A stretch of DNA of 64,000 bases from Mesorhizobium sp. M1B.F.Ca.ET.045.04.1.1 (lineage in GTDB: Bacteria; Pseudomonadota; Alphaproteobacteria; Rhizobiales; Rhizobiaceae), in NCBI RefSeq assembly GCF_003952465.1, contig NZ_CP034448.1, forward strand, positions 1,550,001 to 1,614,000. The letters are read 5' to 3'. The notes under the pieces are model-generated. The model worked only from the letters and a program-made list of their open reading frames with translations. It was not told the origin of the DNA and ran no database searches. This document shows positions 42,701 through 50,917 of the stretch, piece by piece; position 1 is the first letter of the stretch, and each line of letters begins with the position of its first letter. A program made the translations under genes and the position numbers.

Positions 42701-43399
42701 ACGTGGGCGCTGGTTGAACGATTGGTGAAAGGGCAGCGGCCAGACCACGAGCCGCTGCCCCTCGACAACCTCGTTGCCGATCGGCAGGCGCTGCAAGACC
42801 GGCTAAGGAGGCGCTTGCCGCACGAGGAAGAGCCGCGGCAGCTGCTGGAGGATGAACCCGCCTCCCCACCGATGATGGCATTCGAGCCAGGGGAACTGCG
42901 GCAACTGTTGGAAGACGAGCCTGACTCCCCACCAATGATGGCGTTCGAGTCAGGGGAACTGCGGCAACTGTTGGAAGACGAGCCTGCCTCCCCACCAATG
43001 ATGGCGTTCGAGTCAGGGGAACTGCGGCAACTGTTGGAGGACGAGCCTGCCTCCCCACCAATGATGGCGTTCGAGCCAGGGGAACTGCGGCAGCTGTTGG
43101 AGGATGAACCCGCTTCCCCACCGATGATGGCGTTCGAGCCAGGGGAACTGCGGCAGCTGTTGGAGGATGAACCCGCTTCCCCACCGATGATGGCGTTCGA
43201 GCCAGGGGAACTGCGGCAACTGTTGGAAGACGAGCCTGCCTCCCCACCAATGATGGCGTTCGAGCCAGGGGAACTGCGGCAACTGTTGAATGATGAGCCT
43301 GCCTCCACTTGGGCACAAATCAATTCGACCCCACATGCGCGAGCGGACGGTGTTCATCAGCCAGCCCAGGCGCCCTGGCTCCCTGAACGCAGAAGATAA
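39746..43399 (+). CDS. Type III effector with Ulp1 (C48) SUMO-protease domain
   Basis: A 1,217-codon frame. Two copies of a module of about 100 residues (DKRPVYSNDATAIEGL, then SLFGFSRWL and GFAARLYH, SSTVAGALR) and a related shorter module (LDKDVES) fill the N-terminal half. The C48 domain follows, with His921 (THWSLLLVD), Asp941 (YHYDSL) and Cys978 (HYDCGVFVL), numbering from 39746. Seven and a half 21-residue repeats end the protein. Ulp1-type effectors (NopD, XopD) strip SUMO from plant proteins in the nucleus. The GTG at 39746 touches the tts box, so translation probably starts later, for example GTG 39770 or ATG 39908. Confidence 0.88.
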   Translation: MICGSEASVHPYKLDIHRSSLAAGAARRTARASGQAGQAGFEQHLGELQAADELMSAPGEDVLVNGSHGKGELRPTKRQRIQSNLQHAVTERQPGQVGDSGARAMMQLPAHQVGTSEREAQLAMQGDEHEYTPAPHLDGSMPSTVQPDRPIVAPDGADKRPVYSNDATAIEGLKSALLAGKARPDTVTRSANSLFGFSRWLFQNKKPGFAARLYHPSLSQDLEEYESRGGSSTVAGALRQLMKPIGGAAPIVGRAVLNPHPDDAALTRHFRSASGYATALNHFSHYLRQNDKLGIAGRIYDESLDKDVESYKAASSTRGAPIESALVYIRKHPPRVILGSHLENAVSMEARPRGDAAQHTAPQQGFDWPEELLPVGYKEGTDLPLSLAPTAHQHQAPDFGEAVPHLNWRHGDQGAPEGLVAARDRSSPLPSEAVPHKSGRGLATQPRLWAEKSASPELFRRRAEQALPASARGVETSSAVDEAAARQALAWLQQEMEGIEPMQDPHKVATPESEAQLVRQRDEHESTPAPHPGGGGSMSSTVQPDRPIVVPNGSDKRPVYSNDATAIEGLRAAFHAGKASANTVTFNVNSLFGFSRWLLQNNKPGFAARLYHSSLDQDLKEYESTGGSSTVAGALRYLKKSTSGAPIMGRPLVIPYPDDAELIRDYRAASTKEYLAAPATGRNPDTVGGYTNFLRHFSQYLRQNNKPGIAARIHDKSLDKDVESFKAVSYGNRLSIGSALAHLRDILPRIVLGRETVLAAHPADAVTRRVGAAAEAGPAAPARAPQPASPATAKLPGTYRGLPLVDVTTLTTSSSGAQIGALDPTAPSNVATGRVLGAAEWLSDAHVQRDYNLLERQLQGINPALAARTRLVDPSVSHLLRHTSPQDARGILQSIYNQNNATADFLFLPVNNGTATSPGTHWSLLLVDRRDPERRFAYHYDSLQREGYNDVPAKQLAGLLNATLAPAPMARQTNHYDCGVFVLEGTWALVERLVKGQRPDHEPLPLDNLVADRQALQDRLRRRLPHEEEPRQLLEDEPASPPMMAFEPGELRQLLEDEPDSPPMMAFESGELRQLLEDEPASPPMMAFESGELRQLLEDEPASPPMMAFEPGELRQLLEDEPASPPMMAFEPGELRQLLEDEPASPPMMAFEPGELRQLLEDEPASPPMMAFEPGELRQLLNDEPASTWAQINSTPHARADGVHQPAQAPWLPERRR
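40172..41657 (+). repeat. Internal duplication in the effector gene
   Basis: About 295 bp at 40172-40466 recur at 41363-41657, exactly 1,191 bp apart and colinear, with scattered substitutions. They encode the two DKRPVYSNDATAIEGL modules. A related segment follows each copy (LDKDVES at about 40660 and 41900). Confidence 0.85.
42836..43297 (+). repeat. 63-bp tandem repeat in the effector gene
   Basis: Seven full 63-bp units (starting at 42836, 42899, 42962, 43025, 43088, 43151, 43214) and a partial eighth encode RQLLEDEPASPPMMAFEPGEL with few changes (Asp or Ser variants). The near-identity at DNA level indicates recent expansion, and copy number may vary between strains. Confidence 0.95.
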
Positions 43400-43605
43400 C
43401 TTTGCGGAGGAGCGGTCACGCAACTGTCGGCGGCGCCGGGCCTCAGGGTGAATGGAGAGGATGGTGTCGCGTGAAGGCGCAACACGCGTGCTGACCGACC
43501 TGCATAGTAGGAAGTCGTTCATTGCTCCCAAATCGTATGTGAGGAACATTCCTGTCCCGGCTGCACCGCGCGATGCTAGGTCGCGTTGTTCAGCGGGCCA
43601 AGCCG

Positions 43606-45630
43606 ATGACACCTACGAAGCTACTGATCGGGCAGATCGCCGTTGTGTGCGCAATTGTCATTATCGGCGTATGGACGGCAACCCAATGGTGCGCTCAAAT
43701 GCTGACCTACCAGACGCCTCTCGGCGCACCATGGTTTCTCTTCGCCGGCTGGCCAATCTACAAGCCGTGGAAGCTGTTTGAATGGTGGTTCCACTTCGAT
43801 GCTTATGCGCCGGAGGTCTTCGACAAAGCCGGTACGCTTGCAGGCGCCAGCGGATTCCTGGGCTGTGCCGCCGCAATCGCAGGCTCGCTTTTGCGCGCGC
43901 GACAGCGCGGGTCGGTTACGACCTATGGGTCTTCACGGTGGGCCACGACTCATGAGGTCGAGACGGCAGGGTTGTTACGGCCGGCGGGCGTTTTCCTCGG
44001 TAGGCTGAACGATCGCTATCTGCGCCATGACGGCCCGGAGCACGTCATGGCATTTGCGCCGACGCGTTCGGGCAAGGGCGTGGGGCTGGTTGTTCCAACG
44101 CTACTTTCCTGGACCGGGTCTGCCATCATTCATGATATAAAAGGCGAAAATTGGCAGTTGACCTCCGGCTGGCGGTCGAAATTCTCGTACTGCCTTCTGT
44201 TCAATCCGACCGACCCGAGATCGGCACGCTACAACCCGCTGCTGGAGGTGCGCAAAGGCCCAGATGAGATCCGGGACGTTCAAAACATCGCCGACATCCT
44301 CGTCGATCCCGAGGGCGCGCTGGAGCGACGGAATCACTGGGAGAAGACCAGCCATTCACTCCTAGTTGGCGCCATTTTGCACGTGCTCTACGCTGAAGAG
44401 GACAAGACGCTAGCCCGCGTCGCCACCTTCCTGTCGGACCCGCAACGCTCGTTTGCCGCAACGCTACGGCGGATGATGACGACAAACCATCTCGGGACGG
44501 GGCATAACCCTCAGGTCCATCCCGTAGTGGCCTCGGCGGCTCGCGAACTCCTGAACAAGTCGGAAAACGAGCGCTCAGGCGTCCTCTCGACCGCCATGTC
44601 CTTTCTTGGGCTTTATCGTGATCCAACGGTCGCGGCGGCCACTTCGTCCTGCGACTGGCGCATCGCTGACCTAGTGGATGGAGAGCGACCGCTGTCGCTC
44701 TATCTGGTCGTGCCGCCTTCGGATATCTCGCGCACCAAGCCTTTGGTGCGACTGATCTTGAACCAGATCGGCAGGCGGTTGACGGAGCGTCTGGAGGGGG
44801 ACCCGAAGAAGAGCCGTAAGCATCAGCTGCTCATGATGCTGGACGAGTTTCCGGCGCTCGGTCGCCTCGACTTCTTCGAAACGGCGCTCGCCTTCATGGC
44901 AGGTTATGGCATTCGCTCCTATCTGATCGCACAATCTTTGAACCAGGTTTCAAAGGCCTATGGCGAGAACAATGCTATTCTCGACAATTGCCACGTGCGA
45001 ATTGCCTTTTCCTCCAATGACGAACGCACGGCCAAGCGCATCTCGGATGCCCTCGGCACCGCAACCGAACTTAGGTCGATGCGCAACTATGCGGGCCATC
45101 GGCTTGCGCCCTGGCTTTCACATGTCATGGTGAGCCGCCAGGAAACCGCGCGCCCGCTCCTGACGCCAGGCGAGGTGATGCAATTGCCGCCGTCAGACGA
45201 ATTGGTCCTGGTTTCTGGGTTGCCGCCGATCCGCGCCAAGAAGCTGCGCTATTATCAGGATCAGAATTTCACAGATCGGGTGCTGCCTGCGCCGGTGCTG
45301 CACGACGGACCCTATGCGGACTGCCCTGCATCACGCCCGGACGGCTGGACTGGACAAGTGTGCAGCGTCGATAGCCGACTTGCTGCGGACGAGGAAAGCG
45401 CCGACGCGCCAGTTGAAGACGAGGGAGGCGTTCAGCAGCAACGCCATCCAAGCCTGCCCGAAGAAGACGTTGTTGTCTCTCAAGAGCCCGATCAGGCCGA
45501 TCTGTACAAGCCCGCAGACGATGACAGCGAAGCGCTCGCGGACAAGCGTGTCATGGATCGGATTTCCACTGCGGCCCGCGCCTACGGTATCAACGAGGGC
45601 AGGGGCGACGATGTCATTCCCGGCTTCTGA
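43606..45630 (+). CDS. traG: TraG coupling protein (VirD4 family)
   Basis: A 674-residue inner-membrane ATPase that carries the relaxase-DNA complex to the mating channel. Two N-terminal membrane segments (LIGQIAVVCAIVIIGVW; ASGFLGCAAAIAGSLL) precede Walker A APTRSGKGVGLVVPTLL and Walker B LLMMLDEFPALG, with RSYLIAQSLNQVSKAYG after it. The frame opens 11 codons earlier, but the ATG at 43606 gives the usual TraG N-terminus. The acidic C-terminal 90 residues vary in the family. Leads the traG-trb gene set. Confidence 0.93.
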   Translation: MTPTKLLIGQIAVVCAIVIIGVWTATQWCAQMLTYQTPLGAPWFLFAGWPIYKPWKLFEWWFHFDAYAPEVFDKAGTLAGASGFLGCAAAIAGSLLRARQRGSVTTYGSSRWATTHEVETAGLLRPAGVFLGRLNDRYLRHDGPEHVMAFAPTRSGKGVGLVVPTLLSWTGSAIIHDIKGENWQLTSGWRSKFSYCLLFNPTDPRSARYNPLLEVRKGPDEIRDVQNIADILVDPEGALERRNHWEKTSHSLLVGAILHVLYAEEDKTLARVATFLSDPQRSFAATLRRMMTTNHLGTGHNPQVHPVVASAARELLNKSENERSGVLSTAMSFLGLYRDPTVAAATSSCDWRIADLVDGERPLSLYLVVPPSDISRTKPLVRLILNQIGRRLTERLEGDPKKSRKHQLLMMLDEFPALGRLDFFETALAFMAGYGIRSYLIAQSLNQVSKAYGENNAILDNCHVRIAFSSNDERTAKRISDALGTATELRSMRNYAGHRLAPWLSHVMVSRQETARPLLTPGEVMQLPPSDELVLVSGLPPIRAKKLRYYQDQNFTDRVLPAPVLHDGPYADCPASRPDGWTGQVCSVDSRLAADEESADAPVEDEGGVQQQRHPSLPEEDVVVSQEPDQADLYKPADDDSEALADKRVMDRISTAARAYGINEGRGDDVIPGF

Positions 45631-45746
45631 AGTCCGCTGAGTTGCAGAGCGCACCTCAGCGTAGATAACGGCCATAAGCAATTTTGAGCGTCTGGCCGAT
45701 GCTTCTCCCGTCGCCGGCGCAACGCCGGGCCGTCGGAACGAGCCGC

Positions 45747-46160
45747 ATGAAGCCGCACCGCATTCGCCATCAGTTTCTGCTTGAGCCGGAGCTCAGCGAG
45801 AAACTGGACAACCTCAGTCGCGATCCGTCAACGACCAAATCAGCGATCGTGGCGAAGGCGATCGAGGCGTTCATCGAGCGGCGTGGCGAGAGCGAGTTCG
45901 ATCGGCGCTACGGCGTAAGGCTTGACCGGCTCTCCCGCGATCTTGCCCACGTCAGGCGCGATTCCGAGGTGATCCTGGAGAGCCTGGCGCTCTTCATCCG
46001 CTTTTCGATCACCCTTCACGCCCACACGCCGGTCCCGGATCGGGCAACGCAGGCTATTGCCCAAGAGCGTTTCGAGAAATTCGTTGAGAAGGTCGGCCGC
46101 CAGATCGCTTCCGGCAAAAAGTCGCTTAGCAAAGACAATGGTGGGGGAGGGGAAGGATGA
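45747..46160 (+). CDS. Ribbon-helix-helix (CopG-type) regulator
   Basis: A 137-residue protein. The N-terminal segment RIRHQFLLEPELSEKLDNLS followed by STTKSAIVAKAIEAFIERRG is a ribbon-helix-helix DNA-binding domain. The C-terminal half is helical with one hydrophobic stretch (ILESLALFIRFSITLHA). The frame runs upstream of the chosen ATG, but that part is unlike the family. Its stop overlaps the trbB start by 4 nt, so it is made with the trb proteins. On rhizobial ICEs and plasmids a gene of this type commonly sits between traG and trbB; likely an autoregulator of the trb operon (inference). Confidence 0.75.
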   Translation: MKPHRIRHQFLLEPELSEKLDNLSRDPSTTKSAIVAKAIEAFIERRGESEFDRRYGVRLDRLSRDLAHVRRDSEVILESLALFIRFSITLHAHTPVPDRATQAIAQERFEKFVEKVGRQIASGKKSLSKDNGGGGEG

Positions 46161-47125
46161 GCTCTCATCCCGAGGCCGACCACCGGCGGCGTGTCATGCT
46201 GCGCACCGCCATGGGTCCGGCAATCACCGAAGCCCTGGCCGATCCGTCCGTCATCGAGGTGATGGTCAATCCCGACGGCGCGCTGCGACTCGACCGGTTA
46301 GGCGAAGGTCGGGTCGATACCGACGTTCACATGCACCCGTCCGAGGCAGAACGTATCATCCGCCTGGTTGCTTCGCACGTGCGCGCCGAGGCGCACGCCG
46401 ACAACCCGATCGTCAGTGCCGAATTGCCGTCTGGCGAACGCTTCGAAGGCCTGCTGCCACCTGTGGTGTTGGCGCCATGTTTTGCCATCCGCAAGCCCGC
46501 CGCGAAAGTCTACACCCTGGCCGACTATGTTGCCGAACGCATCATGCTGCCGCTGCAGGCCGATGCGCTGAAAAAGGCCGTCCGCGAGCGGCGCAACATG
46601 CTGATCGCCGGCGGCACTTCCTCGGGGAAGACAACACTCGCCAACGCTCTGCTGGCTGAAGTCGCCGAATGCGACGATCGGGTGATCCTGATCGAGGACA
46701 CACGCGAACTGCAGTGCGCGGCCAGGGACTGCGTTGCCCTGAGAACAAGGCGGGGCTCGGTCACCCTTGCCGATCTCGTGCGCTCGACGCTGAGGCTCAG
46801 GCCGGACCGCATCATCGTGGGCGAGGTGAGGGGCGCGGAAGCGCTCGACATGCTGAAGGCATGGAACACCGGGCACCCAGGCGGCATCGCTACCGTACAC
46901 GCCAATTCCGCGCGCTCGGCTCTCTATCGCATTGAGCAACTCGCCCAGGAAGCGGTGGTCACCGTTCCCCGCCGGCTCATCGCTGAGGCGATAGATCTGA
47001 TCGTCTTCATAGCGGGACGCGGCTCGTCGCGCCACATCGACGCAATCGCCGAGGTCACCGGTCTCGACGGCAGCGGCGATTACGCCGTTGCCCCGCTCAC
47101 GCTTTCGCAACTCCAGCAGCTTTGA
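46157..47125 (+). CDS. trbB: TrbB, VirB11-type secretion ATPase
   Basis: A 322-residue hexameric ATPase. Walker A GGTSSGKTTLANALL, Walker B region RVILIEDTRELQC, and the Asp/His box LRLRPDRIIVGEVRGAEALDMLKAWNTGHPGG with TVHANS are all intact. The N-terminal domain (VMVNPDGALRLDRLG) is also typical. It powers pilus assembly and substrate passage at the inner membrane. Translationally coupled to the upstream regulator gene. Confidence 0.95.
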   Translation: MSSHPEADHRRRVMLRTAMGPAITEALADPSVIEVMVNPDGALRLDRLGEGRVDTDVHMHPSEAERIIRLVASHVRAEAHADNPIVSAELPSGERFEGLLPPVVLAPCFAIRKPAAKVYTLADYVAERIMLPLQADALKKAVRERRNMLIAGGTSSGKTTLANALLAEVAECDDRVILIEDTRELQCAARDCVALRTRRGSVTLADLVRSTLRLRPDRIIVGEVRGAEALDMLKAWNTGHPGGIATVHANSARSALYRIEQLAQEAVVTVPRRLIAEAIDLIVFIAGRGSSRHIDAIAEVTGLDGSGDYAVAPLTLSQLQQL

Positions 47126-47137
47126 AAGGCCTTCCTC

Positions 47138-47446
47138 ATGCGCAAGAAGCTTCGCTTTCTTTCGTCCACAGCGCTCGCGTTTCTTAACACGGCCCCGGTT
47201 TATGCCGCCGGCTCCGGCATGCCGTGGGAGCAGCCGCTGCAGCAGATCCTGGAGTCCGTGCAGGGACCGGTCGCCAAGATCGTTGCGGTGATCATCATTA
47301 TCACCACCGGCCTGACGCTTGCCTTCGGCGACACCGCCGGTGGTTTTCGGCGCCTGATTCAGATCGTCTTCGGTCTGTCAATCGCCTTCGCGGCATCGAG
47401 CTTCTTCCTCTCCTTCTTCTCCTTCGGTGGTGGGGCGCTCGTCTGA
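47138..47446 (+). CDS. trbC: TrbC, conjugative pilin precursor
   Basis: A 102-residue VirB2-type prepilin. A signal peptide (LRFLSSTALAFLNTAPVYAAG) is followed by two membrane helices (KIVAVIIIITTGLTLAFG; IVFGLSIAFAASSFFLSFFSFGG). Expected to be cut by signal peptidase and matured by TraF. Its stop overlaps the trbD start (TGATG). Confidence 0.9.
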   Translation: MRKKLRFLSSTALAFLNTAPVYAAGSGMPWEQPLQQILESVQGPVAKIVAVIIIITTGLTLAFGDTAGGFRRLIQIVFGLSIAFAASSFFLSFFSFGGGALV

Positions 47447-47718
47447 TGGCCGCCGGGGAGCAGCATATCGAGGGCTTCGCAGTACCGGTCCACCGGGCGC
47501 TGACCGAGCCGATCCTGCTCGGCGGGGCTCCGCGCGCGGTGGCGATCCTCAACGGTACAGTGGCCGCGGCCATTGGCTTCGGCTTGCAGCAATGGATTGC
47601 TGGTCTGGTGCTTTGGATCGCAGGCCACTCGTTAGCGGTGTTTGCCGCAAGACGCGATCCGGACTTCGCCAGCGTGCTTGTGCGCCACCTACGTCTGAAG
47701 GGGTGGCTTGCATGCTGA
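47446..47718 (+). CDS. trbD: TrbD, VirB3-like membrane protein
   Basis: A 90-residue inner-membrane protein. FAVPVHRALTEPILLGGAPRAVAI is the VirB3/TrbD signature at the N-terminus, followed by a hydrophobic hairpin (AAAIGFGLQQWIAGLVLWIAGHSLAVF). Overlaps trbC and trbE at both ends. Works with TrbE in T4SS assembly. Confidence 0.9.
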   Translation: MAAGEQHIEGFAVPVHRALTEPILLGGAPRAVAILNGTVAAAIGFGLQQWIAGLVLWIAGHSLAVFAARRDPDFASVLVRHLRLKGWLAC

Positions 47719-50162
47719 ACCTTTCGGAATATCGAAGCAAAGCCGACCGGCTTGCCGACCATCTACCCTGGGCTGCCTTGGTGGCGCCCGGCATCGTGCT
47801 CAACAAGGACGGCAGCTTTCAGCGGACGTTGCGGTTCCGCGGCCCGGATCTCGAAAGTGCGACGGAGGCTGAACTCGTCGGCATTTGCGCCCGGGCGAAC
47901 AATGCTCTCAGACGCCTTGGCTCTGGCTGGGCATTGTTCTTTGAGGCCGAGCGCACAGAAGCGCTGGGCTATCCGAACTCGCATTTTCCTGACGCCGCGT
48001 CGTGGCTGGTCGACGAAGAACGCCGCGCTGCTTTCGAGGGGAAGGTAGCGCACTACGAGAGCCGCTATCATCTGACCTTGGTGTTTATGCCACCGCCGGA
48101 CGCCCAGGCGCGCGCAGAAAGCGCGCTCGTCGACTCTCATTATTCCCGAGGAGAAAGAGACTGGCGCCAGGATCTGGCGAGGTTCCGTGACGAGACCAAC
48201 CGCGTGCTCGATCTCTTCTCGGGTTTCATGTCCGAAGTACGCGTCCTCGATGATGCTCAGACGTTGACCTACCTCCACGGCACGATTTCGCCTCGTCGCC
48301 ATCCTATCATGGCCCCGGAAACGCCGATATATCTGGATGCAATCCTGGTCGATGCGCCGCTTACCGGTGGCCTGGAGCCGATGCTGGGTGAGCAGCATCT
48401 TCGCACACTGACCATCCTCGGCTTTCCGAACCTCACCCGGCCCGGAATCCTCGATACCCTCAATCATCAGGATTTCGCCTATCGCTGGATGACGCGCTTC
48501 ATTCCGCTCGAGAAAACGGAAGCCACGAAGACGCTGACGCGATTGCGCCGGCAGTGGTTTGCCAAGCGCAAATCGATCGTGGCAATCCTACGCGAGGTCA
48601 TTACCAACGAGCCGGTCCCGCTTGTCGATAACGATGCCGACAACAAGGCGCTCGATGCCGACGAAGCCCTTCAGGCATTGGGCGGTGATCATGTGAGTTT
48701 CGGCTATCTCACCACCACCGTGACGGTGTGGGGCGAGGATCGCCAAGCCGCTGCAGAGAAGCTTCGCGCGGTCGAGCGCATCATCAATGGGCTCGGCTTC
48801 ACCACGATCCGAGAAGGCGTCAATGCGGTCGAGGCTTGGCTCGGCTCATTGCCTGGCCATGTCTACGCTAACGTTCGCCAACCGCTCGTTCATACATTGA
48901 ACCTTGCCCATCTCATGCCGCTGTCGTCGGTTTGGGCCGGTCCTGCGACAAACGAGCATCTCGCGAAAGTCACCCAAACCGAAGCGCCACCGCTTTTCGT
49001 TGCCGAGACCAGTGGGTCGACACCGTTTCGGCTTTCCACCCACGTCGAAGATGTCGGCCACATGCTGGTTGTTGGTCCGACCGGCGCCGGCAAGTCGGTT
49101 CTGCTTGCTCTGATTGCTCTGCAGTTCAGGCGCTATGCCGGCGCCCAGGTTTATGTCTTCGACAAAGGCAATTCGGCCCGTGCTGCAACACTTGCCATGG
49201 GTGGAGAACACCACGCGCTAGGAGCGGACGGTTCCCTTGCCTTTCAGCCACTGCGCAGCATCAACGACCAGGCTAGCCGAAGCTGGGCGGCCGAATGGAT
49301 CGCCAGCCTTGTTGCCCACGAGAACGTCACCGTCACGCCGGAGGTGAAGGAGGCTATTTGGTCAGCGCTGGCCAGCCTTGCCACCGCGCCGGCGCAGGAA
49401 CGCACACTGACCGGTCTTTCGGTCCTGCTTCAATCCAATGCGCTGAAGACCGCATTGATGCCCTACACGCTCGACGGTCCCTTCGGCCGCCTGCTCGATG
49501 CCGATCATGATGGGCTGGCCTTGTCGGATGTGCAGTGTTTCGAGACCGAGGAGTTAATGCACAGCCAAGGCGCTTTGCTGCCGGTGCTTACCTATCTGTT
49601 CCAGCGACTTGAGGAACGGTTCGACGGACGGCCCACGCTGATCATGCTCGACGAGGCGTGGGTCTATCTCGACAATCCGCTGTTCGCCGCCCGCATCCGC
49701 GAATGGCTGAAGGTGCTGCGAAAGAAGAACGTGTCGGTTGTCTTCGCTACGCAGTCGCTGGCTGATATCGCGGGCTCTGGCATAGCGCCGGCAATCATCG
49801 AAAGCTGCCCGCAGCGCATTTTCCTTCCCAATGATCGTGCCGTGGAACCCCAGGCGCGCACAGCCTACGAGCGCTTCGGTTTAAGCGAGCGGCAGATCGA
49901 ATTGATCGCCCGCGCCACGCCGAAGCGTCAGTATTATCTGCAATCGCGCCGCGGCAACCGTCTGTTCGAGCTCGAGCTTGGCCCCATCGCTCTTGCGCTT
50001 TGCGGTGCTTCCGATCCGGCCACGCAGACTCTGATCGACAGGATCATGTCCGAAGACGGGCAAGGCAGCTTTGCCTCGCAGTTCCTGATCGCGCGCGGCC
50101 TCGATTGGGCCGGCGAACTTCTCAAGCAATTCCCTCAACCAGACAAGGAGCAATTCTCATGA
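47712..50162 (+). CDS. trbE: TrbE, VirB4-type ATPase
   Basis: An 816-residue ATPase, the largest T4SS motor. The start is the ATG at 47712, inside the end of trbD; a frame continues upstream but lacks family features. N-terminal VirB4 domain from residue 1 (LSEYRSKADRLADHLPWAALV), Walker A VVGPTGAGKSVLLALIALQF, Walker B LIMLDEAWVYLDNP, and VVFATQSLADIAGS complete the ATPase. Full length for TrbE. Confidence 0.95.
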   Translation: MLNLSEYRSKADRLADHLPWAALVAPGIVLNKDGSFQRTLRFRGPDLESATEAELVGICARANNALRRLGSGWALFFEAERTEALGYPNSHFPDAASWLVDEERRAAFEGKVAHYESRYHLTLVFMPPPDAQARAESALVDSHYSRGERDWRQDLARFRDETNRVLDLFSGFMSEVRVLDDAQTLTYLHGTISPRRHPIMAPETPIYLDAILVDAPLTGGLEPMLGEQHLRTLTILGFPNLTRPGILDTLNHQDFAYRWMTRFIPLEKTEATKTLTRLRRQWFAKRKSIVAILREVITNEPVPLVDNDADNKALDADEALQALGGDHVSFGYLTTTVTVWGEDRQAAAEKLRAVERIINGLGFTTIREGVNAVEAWLGSLPGHVYANVRQPLVHTLNLAHLMPLSSVWAGPATNEHLAKVTQTEAPPLFVAETSGSTPFRLSTHVEDVGHMLVVGPTGAGKSVLLALIALQFRRYAGAQVYVFDKGNSARAATLAMGGEHHALGADGSLAFQPLRSINDQASRSWAAEWIASLVAHENVTVTPEVKEAIWSALASLATAPAQERTLTGLSVLLQSNALKTALMPYTLDGPFGRLLDADHDGLALSDVQCFETEELMHSQGALLPVLTYLFQRLEERFDGRPTLIMLDEAWVYLDNPLFAARIREWLKVLRKKNVSVVFATQSLADIAGSGIAPAIIESCPQRIFLPNDRAVEPQARTAYERFGLSERQIELIARATPKRQYYLQSRRGNRLFELELGPIALALCGASDPATQTLIDRIMSEDGQGSFASQFLIARGLDWAGELLKQFPQPDKEQFS

Positions 50163-50884
50163 TGCGGCGACGCCTTCTCTCCGGCCTGATCACCGTTTCC
50201 CTGATCGCCAAGCCTATGGCCGACTATGTGCAGCCCGCGTACGCCCTTATCGTGTTCGATCCGTCCAATTATGCGCAGAACGTGCTGACGGCCGCGCGCG
50301 CATTGGAGCAGATCAACAACCAAATCCAGTCGCTGCAGAATCAGGCGACCATGCTGCAGAACATGGCGCGCAATCTTCAGCGTCTGGATTTCTCTTCCGT
50401 TGGCCAACTCACCGGTTCGCTCCATCGCATCGACGGCTTGATGGACCAGGCGAGTGGCCTCAGCTTTGATCTGGGCAAGCTTCAAGACCAGTGGCGCAGC
50501 CAATATCCGGAAAGCTACGACGCCACGATCAAAGTCAGCGATGTGGCGAGTGCTGCGCGGGAGCGTTGGCAAACCGCCATGCAGGCGTTCCGCCAGACCA
50601 TGGGTGTCCAGTCGCAAATCGTCGAGAACGTCCGCGCCGACGGCGATCTGCTCGCCGATCTCGTCAACCGCAGCCAAGGGGCGGCCGGTGCGCTTCAGGC
50701 AAGCCAGGCCACCAACCAGCTGATGGCGCTTTCGACAAAACAGCAGATGCAGATCCAGACGCTGCTCGCAACGCAGTTTCGAGCTGAGGCCGAGGATGCC
50801 GCCCGCAAGGCCCAGTCAGACGAAGCCGCCCGCGAGATGACGAAGCGGTTCTTGGGTACCGGCTCGGCTTATCCCGGCAATTAA
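50159..50884 (+). CDS. trbJ: TrbJ, VirB5-like T4SS protein
   Basis: A 241-residue exported protein. Signal peptide at residues 1-30, then FDPSNYAQNVLTAARALEQINNQ with a long helical coiled-coil region (QIQSLQNQATMLQNMARNL) as in TrbJ/VirB5 minor pilus proteins. A tandem ATG starts it 4 nt inside trbE with AAGGAG at 50145-50150. Usually trbK follows; no trbK gene fits in the 33-nt gap before trbL, so the entry-exclusion lipoprotein is missing. Confidence 0.9.
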   Translation: MMRRRLLSGLITVSLIAKPMADYVQPAYALIVFDPSNYAQNVLTAARALEQINNQIQSLQNQATMLQNMARNLQRLDFSSVGQLTGSLHRIDGLMDQASGLSFDLGKLQDQWRSQYPESYDATIKVSDVASAARERWQTAMQAFRQTMGVQSQIVENVRADGDLLADLVNRSQGAAGALQASQATNQLMALSTKQQMQIQTLLATQFRAEAEDAARKAQSDEAAREMTKRFLGTGSAYPGN

Positions 50885-50917
50885 TCACGAGTTCATCACG
50901 ACGAGAAAGGCAGCGGC

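Noticed and set aside
42836..43297. Evenly spaced repeat that could be taken for a CRISPR array
   Set aside because: The 63-bp units are contiguous with no unique spacers and keep the reading frame of the effector gene.
42670..43323. Two long minus-strand frames with repetitive proteins
   Set aside because: They are antisense shadows of the effector's tandem repeat.
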